From assembly GCF_026340565.1 (NCBI RefSeq), contig NZ_JAPEPB010000001.1, positions 1,364,001 to 1,428,000 of the forward strand: a stretch of 64,000 bases of DNA, written 5' to 3'. Positions 1-7,826 of the stretch are shown piece by piece (position 1 is the stretch's first letter; every line of letters begins with the position of its first letter). This stretch comes from Kitasatospora sp. NBC_01287 (GTDB taxonomy: Bacteria; Actinomycetota; Actinomycetes; Streptomycetales; Streptomycetaceae). The notes under the pieces are model-generated. The model was not told the DNA's origin. It ran no database searches and worked only from the letters and a program-made list of their open reading frames with translations. The translations under genes and the position numbers were made by a program.

Positions 1-511
1 GGAGCGTGCGGCAGGCGTCGAAGCACTCGCCGATCCACCGCTCGCACGCTCGCAGGCCGCCCCCGCGGTACCAGCTGAGCTCGCCCTCGCGGGTGGCTCC
101 CATCAGGGGGGCGGTGTGCAGGCTCCGCACGACCGACGCCAGGTCGGCACCGAAGGCGGACCAGTCGGTGACCGACTCCGGGCCCGCTTCGTCGCCGTCG
201 ATCCAGTGGTACACCGACCAGGCGAGCGGGAACGCGGCGCTCGGCGTGCCGCTGTGCACCGGCTCGGGGATGCGGCAGGGAAGATGCGGGGCCAGCCGCG
301 GCAGCCAGGTCTGCTCCTTCCGGACGGCCTGCGCGTTGTCCGGGGTGCGCGGCAGCCGTACGAGTAGGTGTTCGCCGAGCCGGTACATCGTGTTGTCCGT
401 CCCCGCGCCGGCCGGCGAGATCGGCAGGTCCGCCCAATGCGGTCGCTGCTCGCGCAGGAGCGTCCGGACGAGCGCCTCGTCCACCTGGATCTCGTTGTCA
501 TGAAGTGTCAC
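1..511 (-). CDS. APH-family phosphotransferase, N-terminal part (runs off the window)
   Basis: About 170 N-terminal residues are visible; the 3' end lies outside the window. The GTG at 511 was chosen because GGGGAAG sits seven bases upstream and the frame has normal GC-rich third positions. The protein shows the start of an aminoglycoside/choline-kinase-type fold: a glycine-rich nucleotide loop GAGTDNTMYRLG at residues 35-46, the following LLVRLPR strand, and a KEQTWLPRLAPHLP helix. The catalytic HxDxxxxN and DxD motifs would be in the missing half, so activity and substrate cannot be judged. Members of this family phosphorylate antibiotics, sugars or small alcohols; many streptomycete paralogues have no known substrate. 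It is transcribed divergently from the peptidase gene at 707 across 195 bases. The family assignment is good; a resistance role is not shown. Confidence 0.8.
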   Translation of the reverse strand, partial: MTLHDNEIQVDEALVRTLLREQRPHWADLPISPAGAGTDNTMYRLGEHLLVRLPRTPDNAQAVRKEQTWLPRLAPHLPCRIPEPVHSGTPSAAFPLAWSVYHWIDGDEAGPESVTDWSAFGADLASVVRSLHTAPLMGATREGELSWYRGGGLRACERWIGECFDACRTL

Positions 512-706
512 GGTGGGAGCTTCCCCGGCCAGGCCTCACCACCGCCAGTGGTTTCCCGTGGCGTCCAGGAGCGGGAACGCCGCCCGCAGGCCACTCACAC
601 CCCAACTCGCCGGTGCAGGAAGGCCATCTCCGAAACCCGACTGACACAGGCCCGTCAGTGCGACACGATGTCCGCCTGTCGTACTGGCGAGTGAAAGGCA
701 GTCCGC
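512..706. promoter_or_regulatory. divergent intergenic region between the APH kinase and the S9 peptidase
   Basis: This stretch separates two divergently transcribed genes and must hold both promoters. A loose inverted pair, CTGAC then CGTCAG around 641-657, lies before the peptidase start. An AAAGG about nine bases before the ATG at 707 is a plausible ribosome binding site. I see no confident -35/-10 pair. Confidence 0.4.
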
Positions 707-2680
707 ATGCCGCACCCCGCACCGCAACCGGCTCCCGGGTCGACCGACCTCCTCACCGCGGAACTGGTGGTGGACGCGGCCGCCCCCGTGGCGCCGGCCA
801 TCTCACCGGACGGCCGCCTGGTCGCCTACGGCGTGGTCGCGACCGGCGGAGGGGACGGACGCGCGCACAGCTCGGTCCTGATCGCCGCCGCCGATGGCAG
901 CACGGCCCCGCGCCGGCTGACCGACGGCACGGCCCACGACGCCGCCCCGAAGTGGGCGCCGGACTCGGCCTCTCTGTTCTTCACCTCCGACCGCGAGGAG
1001 CAGGGCACCGCTCAACTCCAGCGGATCCTCCTGGACGGCAGCGAGGGCATCGAGGGCATCGCCGAGGCAGAGTCCCTGACCAGCTGGCGCGGTGGCATCG
1101 GCGACCACTACCCGCTCGCCGACGGCCGCACCGTCGCGCTGCTCGCCGAGGACGAGCCCACCGCGGAGGACGAACGCCGGGAGGCCGAAGGCGACGACGC
1201 GAAGGTCTGGGGCCGGCACCTCCCGGTCACCCGGCTGCGCCTGCTCGACCTGGCGACCGGCGCGGTCCGCACCGTGGACGGCCTCGGGGACCGCCATGTC
1301 GTGGAGGTGGCCCAGCGCCCGGACGGCGGCCCGCTGGCCGTGCTGAGTTGGGCCACCCCCGAGATCGACCCGGGCGTCACGGCGGCGGGACTGCATCTGG
1401 TCGCCCCGGAGACGGGAGCCGTCCAGGACCTGGGCCCGGTCGGGTTCGAGGCCCACTCCCCGGTCTGGTGGCAGCACGACGGTGCCTGGCATCTGGCCCA
1501 CCTGGCGGTGACCCCCGGGCACCTGGTCGGCGCGCTCGCCGTGATCGACACGGTCCCGCCCGCGACCGGCCCGACCGTCGAAGAGCGCAATCTCACGGCC
1601 GGCCTGTCCGCCTGCCCCACCGAGCTGGTGCAGGTCGCCGACGGCCCGCCACTGGCGCTGTTCGCCGACGGGCTGGACACCGCGCTGCACCGGCTCGATC
1701 CGCAGTCGCTACGGTTCCACCGGCTGTCCCGCGCGCCCGGCACGCTCGCCGGGCTCACCGCGAGTCGCTCCGGAGAGACCCTCGCCGTGCTGGCGAGCAC
1801 CGCGTACGAGCCCAGGAACGTCCACGCGGGACCCACCGGCGGGCCGCTGCTCAGGCTCAGCGACACCAGTCCCGAACTGCGCGGGATCCGCTGGGGTGTC
1901 CAGGAACGGCTCAGCTACCAGGCCTCCGACGGACTCGAGTTGGACGGCCTGCTGATCCTGCCGGCCGGCCGGACCCGGGACCAGGGTCCGTTCCCGCTCG
2001 TCACCCTGGTCCACGGCGGCCCCTACTTCCGCCACGCCGACGAGTTCGCGCTCACCGTGGTCGACTGCGGCCAGTGGCTGGCGACCGCCGGATACGCGGT
2101 CTTCCTGGCCAACCCCCGGGGCGGGTCGGGCCACGGCCATGAGTTCGCCGCCGTGGTGGCGGGCGCGGTGGGCGGTGACGAGTGGACCGACATCCTCACC
2201 GGGATCGACCTGCTGGTCGCCGAGGGAGTCGCCGATCCCGAACGCCTGGGCATCTCCGGCTGGAGCCACGGCGGTTTCACGGCGGCCTGGGCCATCGGCC
2301 GGACCGAGCGCTTCAAGGCCGCCGTGATGGGCGCCGGCATCAGCGACTGGGGCATGCAGGCCGGGACCGGCGACTGGGGCGCCATGGACGCGGTGCTCGG
2401 CGGCAGCACCGGCTGGGACGGGCCGGGACCGCACGTCCACGACCGGAACAGCCCGATCTCCTACGCGTCCCGGATCCGCACCCCGCTCCTGATCCTGCAC
2501 GGCGAGGAGGACACCAACGTCCCGCTCGGCCAGGTGGTCCACTTCCATCGCGCGCTGCGCCACTTCGGCGTCGAGCACGAGTTCGTCGTCTACCCCCGGG
2601 AGGGCCACGGGCTCTACGAGCGCGCCCATCAACTCGACGCCCTCCGGCGCATCCGCACCTGGTTCGACCGCTGGCTGTAG
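707..2680 (+). CDS. S9-family peptidase (prolyl oligopeptidase / acylaminoacyl peptidase type)
   Basis: A 657-residue serine peptidase. Residues 1 to about 400 look like the seven-bladed beta-propeller (repeats such as ISPDGRLVAYG and APKWAPDSASLFFTSD). Residues 401-657 are the alpha/beta-hydrolase domain. The catalytic triad is readable: Ser520 in GWSHGG, Asp602 in GEEDTNVP and His634 in REGHGLYE. The oxyanion-region LVHGGP is also present. No signal peptide is seen, so it is probably cytoplasmic and cleaves or trims short peptides or acyl-peptides. The length is normal for S9B/S9C enzymes. It is a single gene in front of a decayed patch and has no clear tie to the PKS. Peptidases of this class sometimes remove protecting aminoacyl groups in polyketide pathways, but nothing here supports that. 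Confidence 0.93.
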   Translation: MPHPAPQPAPGSTDLLTAELVVDAAAPVAPAISPDGRLVAYGVVATGGGDGRAHSSVLIAAADGSTAPRRLTDGTAHDAAPKWAPDSASLFFTSDREEQGTAQLQRILLDGSEGIEGIAEAESLTSWRGGIGDHYPLADGRTVALLAEDEPTAEDERREAEGDDAKVWGRHLPVTRLRLLDLATGAVRTVDGLGDRHVVEVAQRPDGGPLAVLSWATPEIDPGVTAAGLHLVAPETGAVQDLGPVGFEAHSPVWWQHDGAWHLAHLAVTPGHLVGALAVIDTVPPATGPTVEERNLTAGLSACPTELVQVADGPPLALFADGLDTALHRLDPQSLRFHRLSRAPGTLAGLTASRSGETLAVLASTAYEPRNVHAGPTGGPLLRLSDTSPELRGIRWGVQERLSYQASDGLELDGLLILPAGRTRDQGPFPLVTLVHGGPYFRHADEFALTVVDCGQWLATAGYAVFLANPRGGSGHGHEFAAVVAGAVGGDEWTDILTGIDLLVAEGVADPERLGISGWSHGGFTAAWAIGRTERFKAAVMGAGISDWGMQAGTGDWGAMDAVLGGSTGWDGPGPHVHDRNSPISYASRIRTPLLILHGEEDTNVPLGQVVHFHRALRHFGVEHEFVVYPREGHGLYERAHQLDALRRIRTWFDRWL

Positions 2681-2763
2681 GCCCGTGCCAGGTCGTGTGC
2701 CGAGTCGTGACCACGGCTCGACACCCGCCCCGGTGCCGTCGCCGGAGAGAGGCGCCCAGTCCG

Positions 2764-3420
2764 GTCGCTGCCGCGCGTGAGGCCGGCATCCAGCGCATCG
2801 TCCACGTGAGCATCACGCATCCCAGCGCCGAGTCACCGCTGCCGTACTTCCGTGGCAAGGCCGAGGTCGAGCAGCAACTGGCCCGGACCGGCGTCCCGTA
2901 CGCGATCCTGCGCCCGGCGATCCTGTTCGGTGGCGACGACGTCCTCATCAACAACATCGCCTGGCTGCTGCGTCGTCTCCCGGTCTTCGGCGTCGGAGGC
3001 CGCGGCGACTACCGGATCCGCGGCATCCACGTCGACGATCTGGCGCGCCTCTGTGTCATCCACGGCAAAGAGTCGACGAACAGCGTCGTCGACGCGGTCG
3101 GCCCCGAGCGGCCGACCTTCCTCGAACTGGTAGAGGCCGTCCGCGCAGCCGTGGGAAGCCGCTCCCGCATCGCGCGTGTTCCTGGCCCCGTCCTACCCGT
3201 CCTCGCGCGCGCTCTCGGCCTGGTACTCCACGACGTCCTGTTGACCCGCGACGAGTACCGGGCGATGGCGGCAGGACTCGCCGACTCCGACGCCCCGTCG
3301 ACAGGACGGACAGCACTCACCGACTGGCTCACCGCCCACGGCCCCCAACTCGGGTTGCGCTACGCCAACGAACTGGACCGGCACTTCTCGAAGGCCGGAC
3401 GATCGGAACGCTCACGATGA
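2764..3420 (+). pseudogene. 5'-truncated NAD(P)-binding epimerase/dehydratase remnant
   Basis: About 218 codons match the middle and C-terminal parts of atypical short-chain dehydrogenases (NDUFA9-like, NAD(P)H-binding). Visible pieces are AGIQRIVHVS, the YFRGKAEVEQQL segment, PYAILRPAILFG and the GIHVDDLA motif. The N-terminal Rossmann strand with its GxxGxxG nucleotide loop, roughly 80 residues, is absent. The same frame simply runs backwards into the peptidase gene without family resemblance. No plausible start precedes the conserved part. I read it as a gene whose 5' end was lost, perhaps when the peptidase gene was joined here. The last codons overlap the next start as ATGA, so the original operon junction is still intact. 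An expressed truncated protein could not bind cofactor normally. Confidence 0.7.
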
Positions 3421-3897
3421 GCCATGCAACCAGCCGCACTTCAAGCACTCCGGCAAACGCGGCACGCAGGAGCGCCCTACTGCTGACAGGTGGGGCATTC
3501 GTCTGGGGGATCGTCCTCCTGGCCCTGACCCAGTGGCTTCCTTTTGACACGGAGCCACGGCGAGGAGGCTTTCAAGTCCCGGCTCCCAGCACAGGTGTGC
3601 CAGGAGCGGGAGGCAGTGCCGTGCCCGCACACTTCACACAACTACCGAAGGAAACATAATCTCTCGGCAGAACCGGCCGCGCTGTCTGGAAATACTGCCA
3701 CTGTCACGCTGACCGGTACTCTCTGCTCGAGCGCCTCTTCGCCGTCGGCCCTACCAAGCGCACCAATCTCTTCGCGGGTCGACTGTCGGACAAATTCCAG
3801 TCCGAAGTCAATGCACCCTGCATTCATAGTCCCACTGGAGAAGGAAGCCAACGGCAAGTGGTATATCTATTTTCCACCTCCAGGAAAACCGTCGTGA
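3417..3897 (+). pseudogene. small membrane-anchored protein, probably frameshifted
   Basis: An ATG overlapping the previous stop (ATGA at 3417-3420) opens a frame with a charged N-terminus and one hydrophobic helix (SALLLTGGAFVWGIVLLAL, residues about 19-37). The frame then loses sensible composition after about 3540 and stops at 3659. A second frame, open from 3544 to 3897, carries segments that look like a real extracytoplasmic domain (NTATVTLTGTLCSS and, near its end, PLEKEANGKWYIYF). The simplest reading is one gene of about 155 codons broken by a frameshift near 3540. The DNA from 3640 to 3870 has clearly lower GC and less biased codons than its surroundings, consistent with decay or foreign origin. 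I do not recognise the family. The 187 bases from 3898 to the convergent transporter gene hold no gene I can support. Confidence 0.4.
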
Positions 3898-4084
3898 CCT
3901 CGATCAGTCCGTCGGCCCTGTCCAGCGGTCATGCTGGTGGCTCCTTCGCCAGCAGGTCGCGGCCCGCAGGCCGTGGCTCGGCACCAGCACCGCACGCAGC
4001 CTCCTCGAAGAGCCGCCCTCCCCGGCGTCGGGAGGTACTCGCTCCGACACGCGGAAGACACTGATCCCCATGGCCCGGCCGCCG

Positions 4085-5827
4085 TTACGCCACCCGATCC
4101 GGCTGCTCGGCCCCGCCCCCGAGGGCCGCGCGGGCGCGCCGCCGTTCGCGTTCGGCGGCCGGATCCAGCAGCGGGACCGCCGCCAGCAGGCTTCGGGTGT
4201 AGGGGTGTTGGGGGTGCTGGTAGACCTCGTCGGCCGGGCCGAGTTCGACCACGTGGCCCGCGCGCATCACCGCGATGCGGTCACTGACCTGGCGCACCAC
4301 GGCGAGGTCGTGGGCGATGAAGACCAGGGTCAGGCCCAGCTCCGCCTGCAACTCGCCGAGCAGGCTGACGACTTGGGCCTGGGTCGAGACGTCCAGCGAG
4401 GAGACCGGTTCGTCGCAGACCAGCAGGCGCGGCCCCGGGGCCAGGGCGCGGGCGATGCCGACGCGTTGGCGCTGGCCGCCGGAGAGTTCGTGGGGGTAGC
4501 GCCGGTGCCAGGCGGGGTCCAGGCCGACCCGCTCCAGCAGCCGGCCCACCTCGCGGCGCGCCTCGGCCTCGGTGCCGGCGCCCGGGCGCAGGCGCAGCGG
4601 GTCGGAGATGGCGTCGCCGATGGTGCGGCGGGGGTTGAGGGAGGAGAGCGGGTCCTGGAAGACCATCTGCAGGTCCTGGCGGATCGGGCGCAGCGCTCGC
4701 TCGGTGGCGTGGCCGATGTCGCGACCGGCCCACTCGATCAGGCCCGTGGTGGGTTCGAGGAGGCGGACCAGCAGGCGGCCCAGGGTGGTCTTGCCGGAGC
4801 CGCTCTCGCCGACCACGCCGAGCGCCTCGCCCCGGTGCAGGTCGAGGTCGACGCCGTCCAGCGCGGGGACCCGCGCGCGGCGGCCGAACGGGGTGAGCGC
4901 CGCGCCCGGGTACTCCTTGCGCAGCCCGCGCACCCGCATCAGCACCTCGCCGGCGCCCTCACCGACGGGCGCGGGCGGCCGGCTCCGGTCCAATCGGGGC
5001 ACGGCGGCGACCAGTTCGCGGGTGTACGGCGCGCTCGGGGCGCCCAGCACCTGGCCGACCTCGCCCTGCTCCACCGCCCGGCCCGCGCTCATCACCAGCA
5101 CCCGCTCGGTGGTGCCCGCCACCACGCCCAGGTCGTGGGTGACCAGCAGCAGGGCCATCGCGTGCTCGGCGCGCAACTCGGCCAGCAGGTCGAGGATCTG
5201 GGCCTGCACGGTGACGTCCAGCGCGGTGGTGGGCTCGTCCGCGATCAGCAGCTTCGGCTCGCAGGCCAGCGCCATCGCGATCAGCGCCCGCTGCCGCATG
5301 CCGCCGGAGAACTCGTGCGGGTGGGCGCGGGCGCGACGGGCGGCGTCGGGGATGCCGACCCGGTCCAGCACCCGCACCGCCCGCTGCTCGGCGGCCGCCC
5401 GGCCCGCGCCGCTGTGCGCCCGGTACACCTCGGCGATCTGGGCGCCGATCGACCAGTAGGGGTCCAGCGCGGAGAGCGGGTCCTGGAAGACCATCGCGGC
5501 CCGCGCCCCGCGCAGCGCCCGCAGCTCCGGCTCGGTGGCGCCGACGACCTCGGTCCCGTCCAGCCGCACGCTGCCGGTGACCGTGGCGCTCGCGGCGGAG
5601 TGCAGTCCGAGCAGCGCGGCGGCCACCGTGGTCTTGCCCGAGCCGGACTCCCCGACCAGGCCGAGCGACCCGCCCGCGCCGATGCTGAAGGAGAGGCCGT
5701 CGACGGCGGTCACCGTGTCCGCCGCCCCGTCCGCCCGCCCGGCGGCGAACCGGACGGTCAGGTCCTCGACGACCAGCAGAGGTTGCTTCACCGGGTCCAC
5801 CGGGTCCACCGGGTTCATCAGGTTCAC
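4085..5827 (-). CDS. oligopeptide-type ABC importer, fused dual ATPase (DppD-DppF type), system 1
   Basis: The 580-residue protein has two complete ABC ATPase domains in one chain, equal to DppD and DppF joined. Each half shows a Walker A loop (GESGSGKTT), a signature helix (EFSGGMRQR in the first, ELSGGQRQR in the second), a Walker B ([12 protein letters not shown] and [12 protein letters not shown]) and an H-loop (VTHDLG, IAHDLA). The C-terminal oligopeptide-transporter extension after each half (YTRELVAAVP, YTRSLLAAVP) marks the peptide/nickel subfamily. The ATG at 5827 overlaps the permease stop (ATGA), so translation is coupled. The first residues are a short NP(V)DPV slippage repeat. 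It energises the two permeases just upstream. Substrate unknown: oligopeptide or a related small molecule. Confidence 0.95.
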   Translation of the reverse strand: MNLMNPVDPVDPVKQPLLVVEDLTVRFAAGRADGAADTVTAVDGLSFSIGAGGSLGLVGESGSGKTTVAAALLGLHSAASATVTGSVRLDGTEVVGATEPELRALRGARAAMVFQDPLSALDPYWSIGAQIAEVYRAHSGAGRAAAEQRAVRVLDRVGIPDAARRARAHPHEFSGGMRQRALIAMALACEPKLLIADEPTTALDVTVQAQILDLLAELRAEHAMALLLVTHDLGVVAGTTERVLVMSAGRAVEQGEVGQVLGAPSAPYTRELVAAVPRLDRSRPPAPVGEGAGEVLMRVRGLRKEYPGAALTPFGRRARVPALDGVDLDLHRGEALGVVGESGSGKTTLGRLLVRLLEPTTGLIEWAGRDIGHATERALRPIRQDLQMVFQDPLSSLNPRRTIGDAISDPLRLRPGAGTEAEARREVGRLLERVGLDPAWHRRYPHELSGGQRQRVGIARALAPGPRLLVCDEPVSSLDVSTQAQVVSLLGELQAELGLTLVFIAHDLAVVRQVSDRIAVMRAGHVVELGPADEVYQHPQHPYTRSLLAAVPLLDPAAERERRRARAALGGGAEQPDRVA

Positions 5828-6813
5828 CAGGGCCGCACTCTCGGATCGGCCACCGCGTAGAGCACATCGGCGACGGCGTTGGCGATGACGATGAAGAACC
5901 CGGCGATCAGGGTGACCCCGACCACCACCGGCAGATCGACCTGGTTGACCGCGTCCACCAGCAGATGGGACATGCCGTCGAAACCGAAGACCGACTCGGT
6001 GAGCTGGGCGCTGCCGATCAGGCCGCCGAGGTCCATCGCGAGCATGGTGATCACCGGGGTCAGCGCCCCGCGCAGCGCGTGGCCGACCACGATCCGGCGC
6101 TCCGTCAGGCCGTAGGCCCGCGCGGTGCGGATGTGGTCCTCGGCCAGCGTCTCCAGCACCAGGCCGCGGGTCATCCGGGCGTAGGCGGCGGCGAAGACCA
6201 GGGCCAGGGTGATCCAGGGCAGCAGCAGGTTGCCCGCCCAGGCCGCCGGGTCCTGGGTGATCGGCACGTAGGCCGGGAACGGCAGCCAGCGCAGTTCGGC
6301 GCAGCAGACCATCATCAGCAGCAGGCCGATCAGGAAGACCGGCATCGACATGCCCGCCAGCGTCACGGCGGTCAGCGCCCGCTCGGTGAAGCGGCCGCGC
6401 CGCAGCGCCGCCAGGACGCCGGTGCCGATGCCCAGCAGCAGCCAGAGCACGGCGGCGCCGACGGCGAGCGAGGCGTCCACCGGCAGCCGCTGGGTGATCA
6501 TCGAGAGCACCGGCTGGTCGGTCTGGAAGGACCAGCCGAAGCAGGGCGCGGCGCAGCTGGTGGTGTCCGTCCCGGCGTCGAAGCTGCGGCCCAGCAGCAG
6601 GCCGCGCAGGAACTGCCAGTACTGCTGCCAGACGGGCTGGTCGGTGCCGAGCTTGTGCCGTACCACCGCGAGGCGGGCGGCGTCGCAGCCCTTGCCGCAG
6701 ACCAGCCGGGCCGGGTCGTGCGGGGCGATGTAGAAGACCAGGTAGATCACCGCGGAGAGGATCAGCATGATGGTCACGGTGCTGACGGCGCGTCGGACCA
6801 GGAAGCGGATCAT
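5824..6813 (-). CDS. oligopeptide-type ABC importer permease (DppB type), system 1
   Basis: A 329-residue inner-membrane permease of the binding-protein-dependent transport class. It begins MIRFLVRRAVSTV, with an N-terminal helix, a long extracytoplasmic loop, then five more helices. The EAA-type coupling loop, around AEDHIRTARAYGL, would contact the ATPase. The loop after the first helix carries two cysteine pairs (CGKGC, then CAAPC about 60 residues on) that could form disulfides outside the cell; this occurs in some actinobacterial DppB proteins. The ATG at 6813 overlaps the preceding permease stop (ATGA 6810-6813). An upstream extension of this frame lies antisense-like over the next permease and has shadow composition, so I reject it. 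Confidence 0.94.
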   Translation of the reverse strand: MIRFLVRRAVSTVTIMLILSAVIYLVFYIAPHDPARLVCGKGCDAARLAVVRHKLGTDQPVWQQYWQFLRGLLLGRSFDAGTDTTSCAAPCFGWSFQTDQPVLSMITQRLPVDASLAVGAAVLWLLLGIGTGVLAALRRGRFTERALTAVTLAGMSMPVFLIGLLLMMVCCAELRWLPFPAYVPITQDPAAWAGNLLLPWITLALVFAAAYARMTRGLVLETLAEDHIRTARAYGLTERRIVVGHALRGALTPVITMLAMDLGGLIGSAQLTESVFGFDGMSHLLVDAVNQVDLPVVVGVTLIAGFFIVIANAVADVLYAVADPRVRPW

Positions 6814-7826
6814 GTGCGCACCTCGCGCTCGGCGGGCTCGGCGGGCACCGAGGGCTCGGCGCCGGCCTCGGCCGCGGCCACCCGGGGGCGCAGGCCCCGC
6901 CAGGTGCGGGCTCGCGCCACCCGCCCCAGTCGGGCCGCCGCGCGCGGGTCGAGCGCGGTGCGCAGGCCCTCGCCGAGCAAGGTGAAGGCCAGCACAGTGG
7001 CGAAGAGCAGCGCGGACGGCAGCAGCACGAAGGCCGGGTCGGCCTCGAACCAGGTGCTCGCGCCGGCGAGCATCTGCCCCCAGGAGGCGGTGGGCGGGCG
7101 CACCCCCACGCCGAGGAAGGACAGGCCCGCCTCGGCGGTGACGTTGGTGGGCAGCAGCAGCGCCGCGTAGGTGATCACCGGCGCGCCCAGCGCGGGCAGG
7201 ATCTCGCGCCGCGCGACGCGCCAGCCACGGGCGCCGCCCAGGCGGGCCGCCGCCACGTGGTCCAGGCCGCGCAGGGTGAGCACCTGACCGCGGGTCAGCC
7301 GCGCGGTGCCGCCCCAGCCGAGCACACCGAGGACCAGCATCAGCAGCACCGGGCGGGGGAACCCGCCGGGCACCACGGCCATCAGCGAGATCGCGAAGAC
7401 CAGCCCGGGGAAGGCGATCACCAGGTCCATCGCCCGGGCCAGCACGGTGTCGGCGAGCCGGTTGCCGAGCCCGGCGGCCAGCCCGATCAGCAGACCCAGC
7501 AGCACCTGCAGGACGGTGGCGCCGACCGCGACCGAGAGCGAGACCTGCGCGCCGTAGACCAGCCGGGCCAGCAGGTCGCGCCCGGTGCCCGGCTCGACAC
7601 CCAGCCAGTGCCGGGCACCGGCGCCGCCGAACGGGCCGATCGGCACTCCGCCGGTGGCCGAGTCGATCAGCTCGTTGTGGTACGTCGTCGGGTCCTGCCC
7701 CTCCAGGGCGCTGATCAGCGGGGCCGCCACCGCGATCAGCACCAGCAGCCCCACCACCACCAGGCCGGCCAGCGCCGCCCGGTCGGCGCGCAGCCGCCGC
7801 CAGAGCCCGCTCCCCTGCTCGGCCAC
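6810..7826 (-). CDS. oligopeptide-type ABC importer permease (DppC type), system 1
   Basis: A 338-residue permease partner. It has the N-terminal cytoplasmic segment plus a first helix (LAGLVVVGLLVLIAVAAPLI) typical of DppC/OppC. The HWLGVEPGTGRDLLARLVYG signature is followed by the transmembrane domain with the EAA-like loop near LDHVAAARLGGA, and by a GLSFLGVGVRPPTASWG motif near the C-terminal part. The start at 7826 directly abuts the stop of the binding-protein gene at 7827, so the four genes form one operon on the minus strand. A short Glu/Ala/Pro-rich C-terminal tail overlaps the next gene. Confidence 0.95.
   Translation of the reverse strand: MAEQGSGLWRRLRADRAALAGLVVVGLLVLIAVAAPLISALEGQDPTTYHNELIDSATGGVPIGPFGGAGARHWLGVEPGTGRDLLARLVYGAQVSLSVAVGATVLQVLLGLLIGLAAGLGNRLADTVLARAMDLVIAFPGLVFAISLMAVVPGGFPRPVLLMLVLGVLGWGGTARLTRGQVLTLRGLDHVAAARLGGARGWRVARREILPALGAPVITYAALLLPTNVTAEAGLSFLGVGVRPPTASWGQMLAGASTWFEADPAFVLLPSALLFATVLAFTLLGEGLRTALDPRAAARLGRVARARTWRGLRPRVAAAEAGAEPSVPAEPAEREVRT

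Noticed and set aside
103..501. Minus-strand ATG frame at the left edge
   Set aside because: It is Arg/Ser-rich and out of frame with the APH-family protein that starts at the GTG at 511.
3959..3973. A short hairpin (CGGCC-CGCA-GGCCG) as terminator between convergent units
   Set aside because: A five-base stem without a U-run is common by chance at this GC content.
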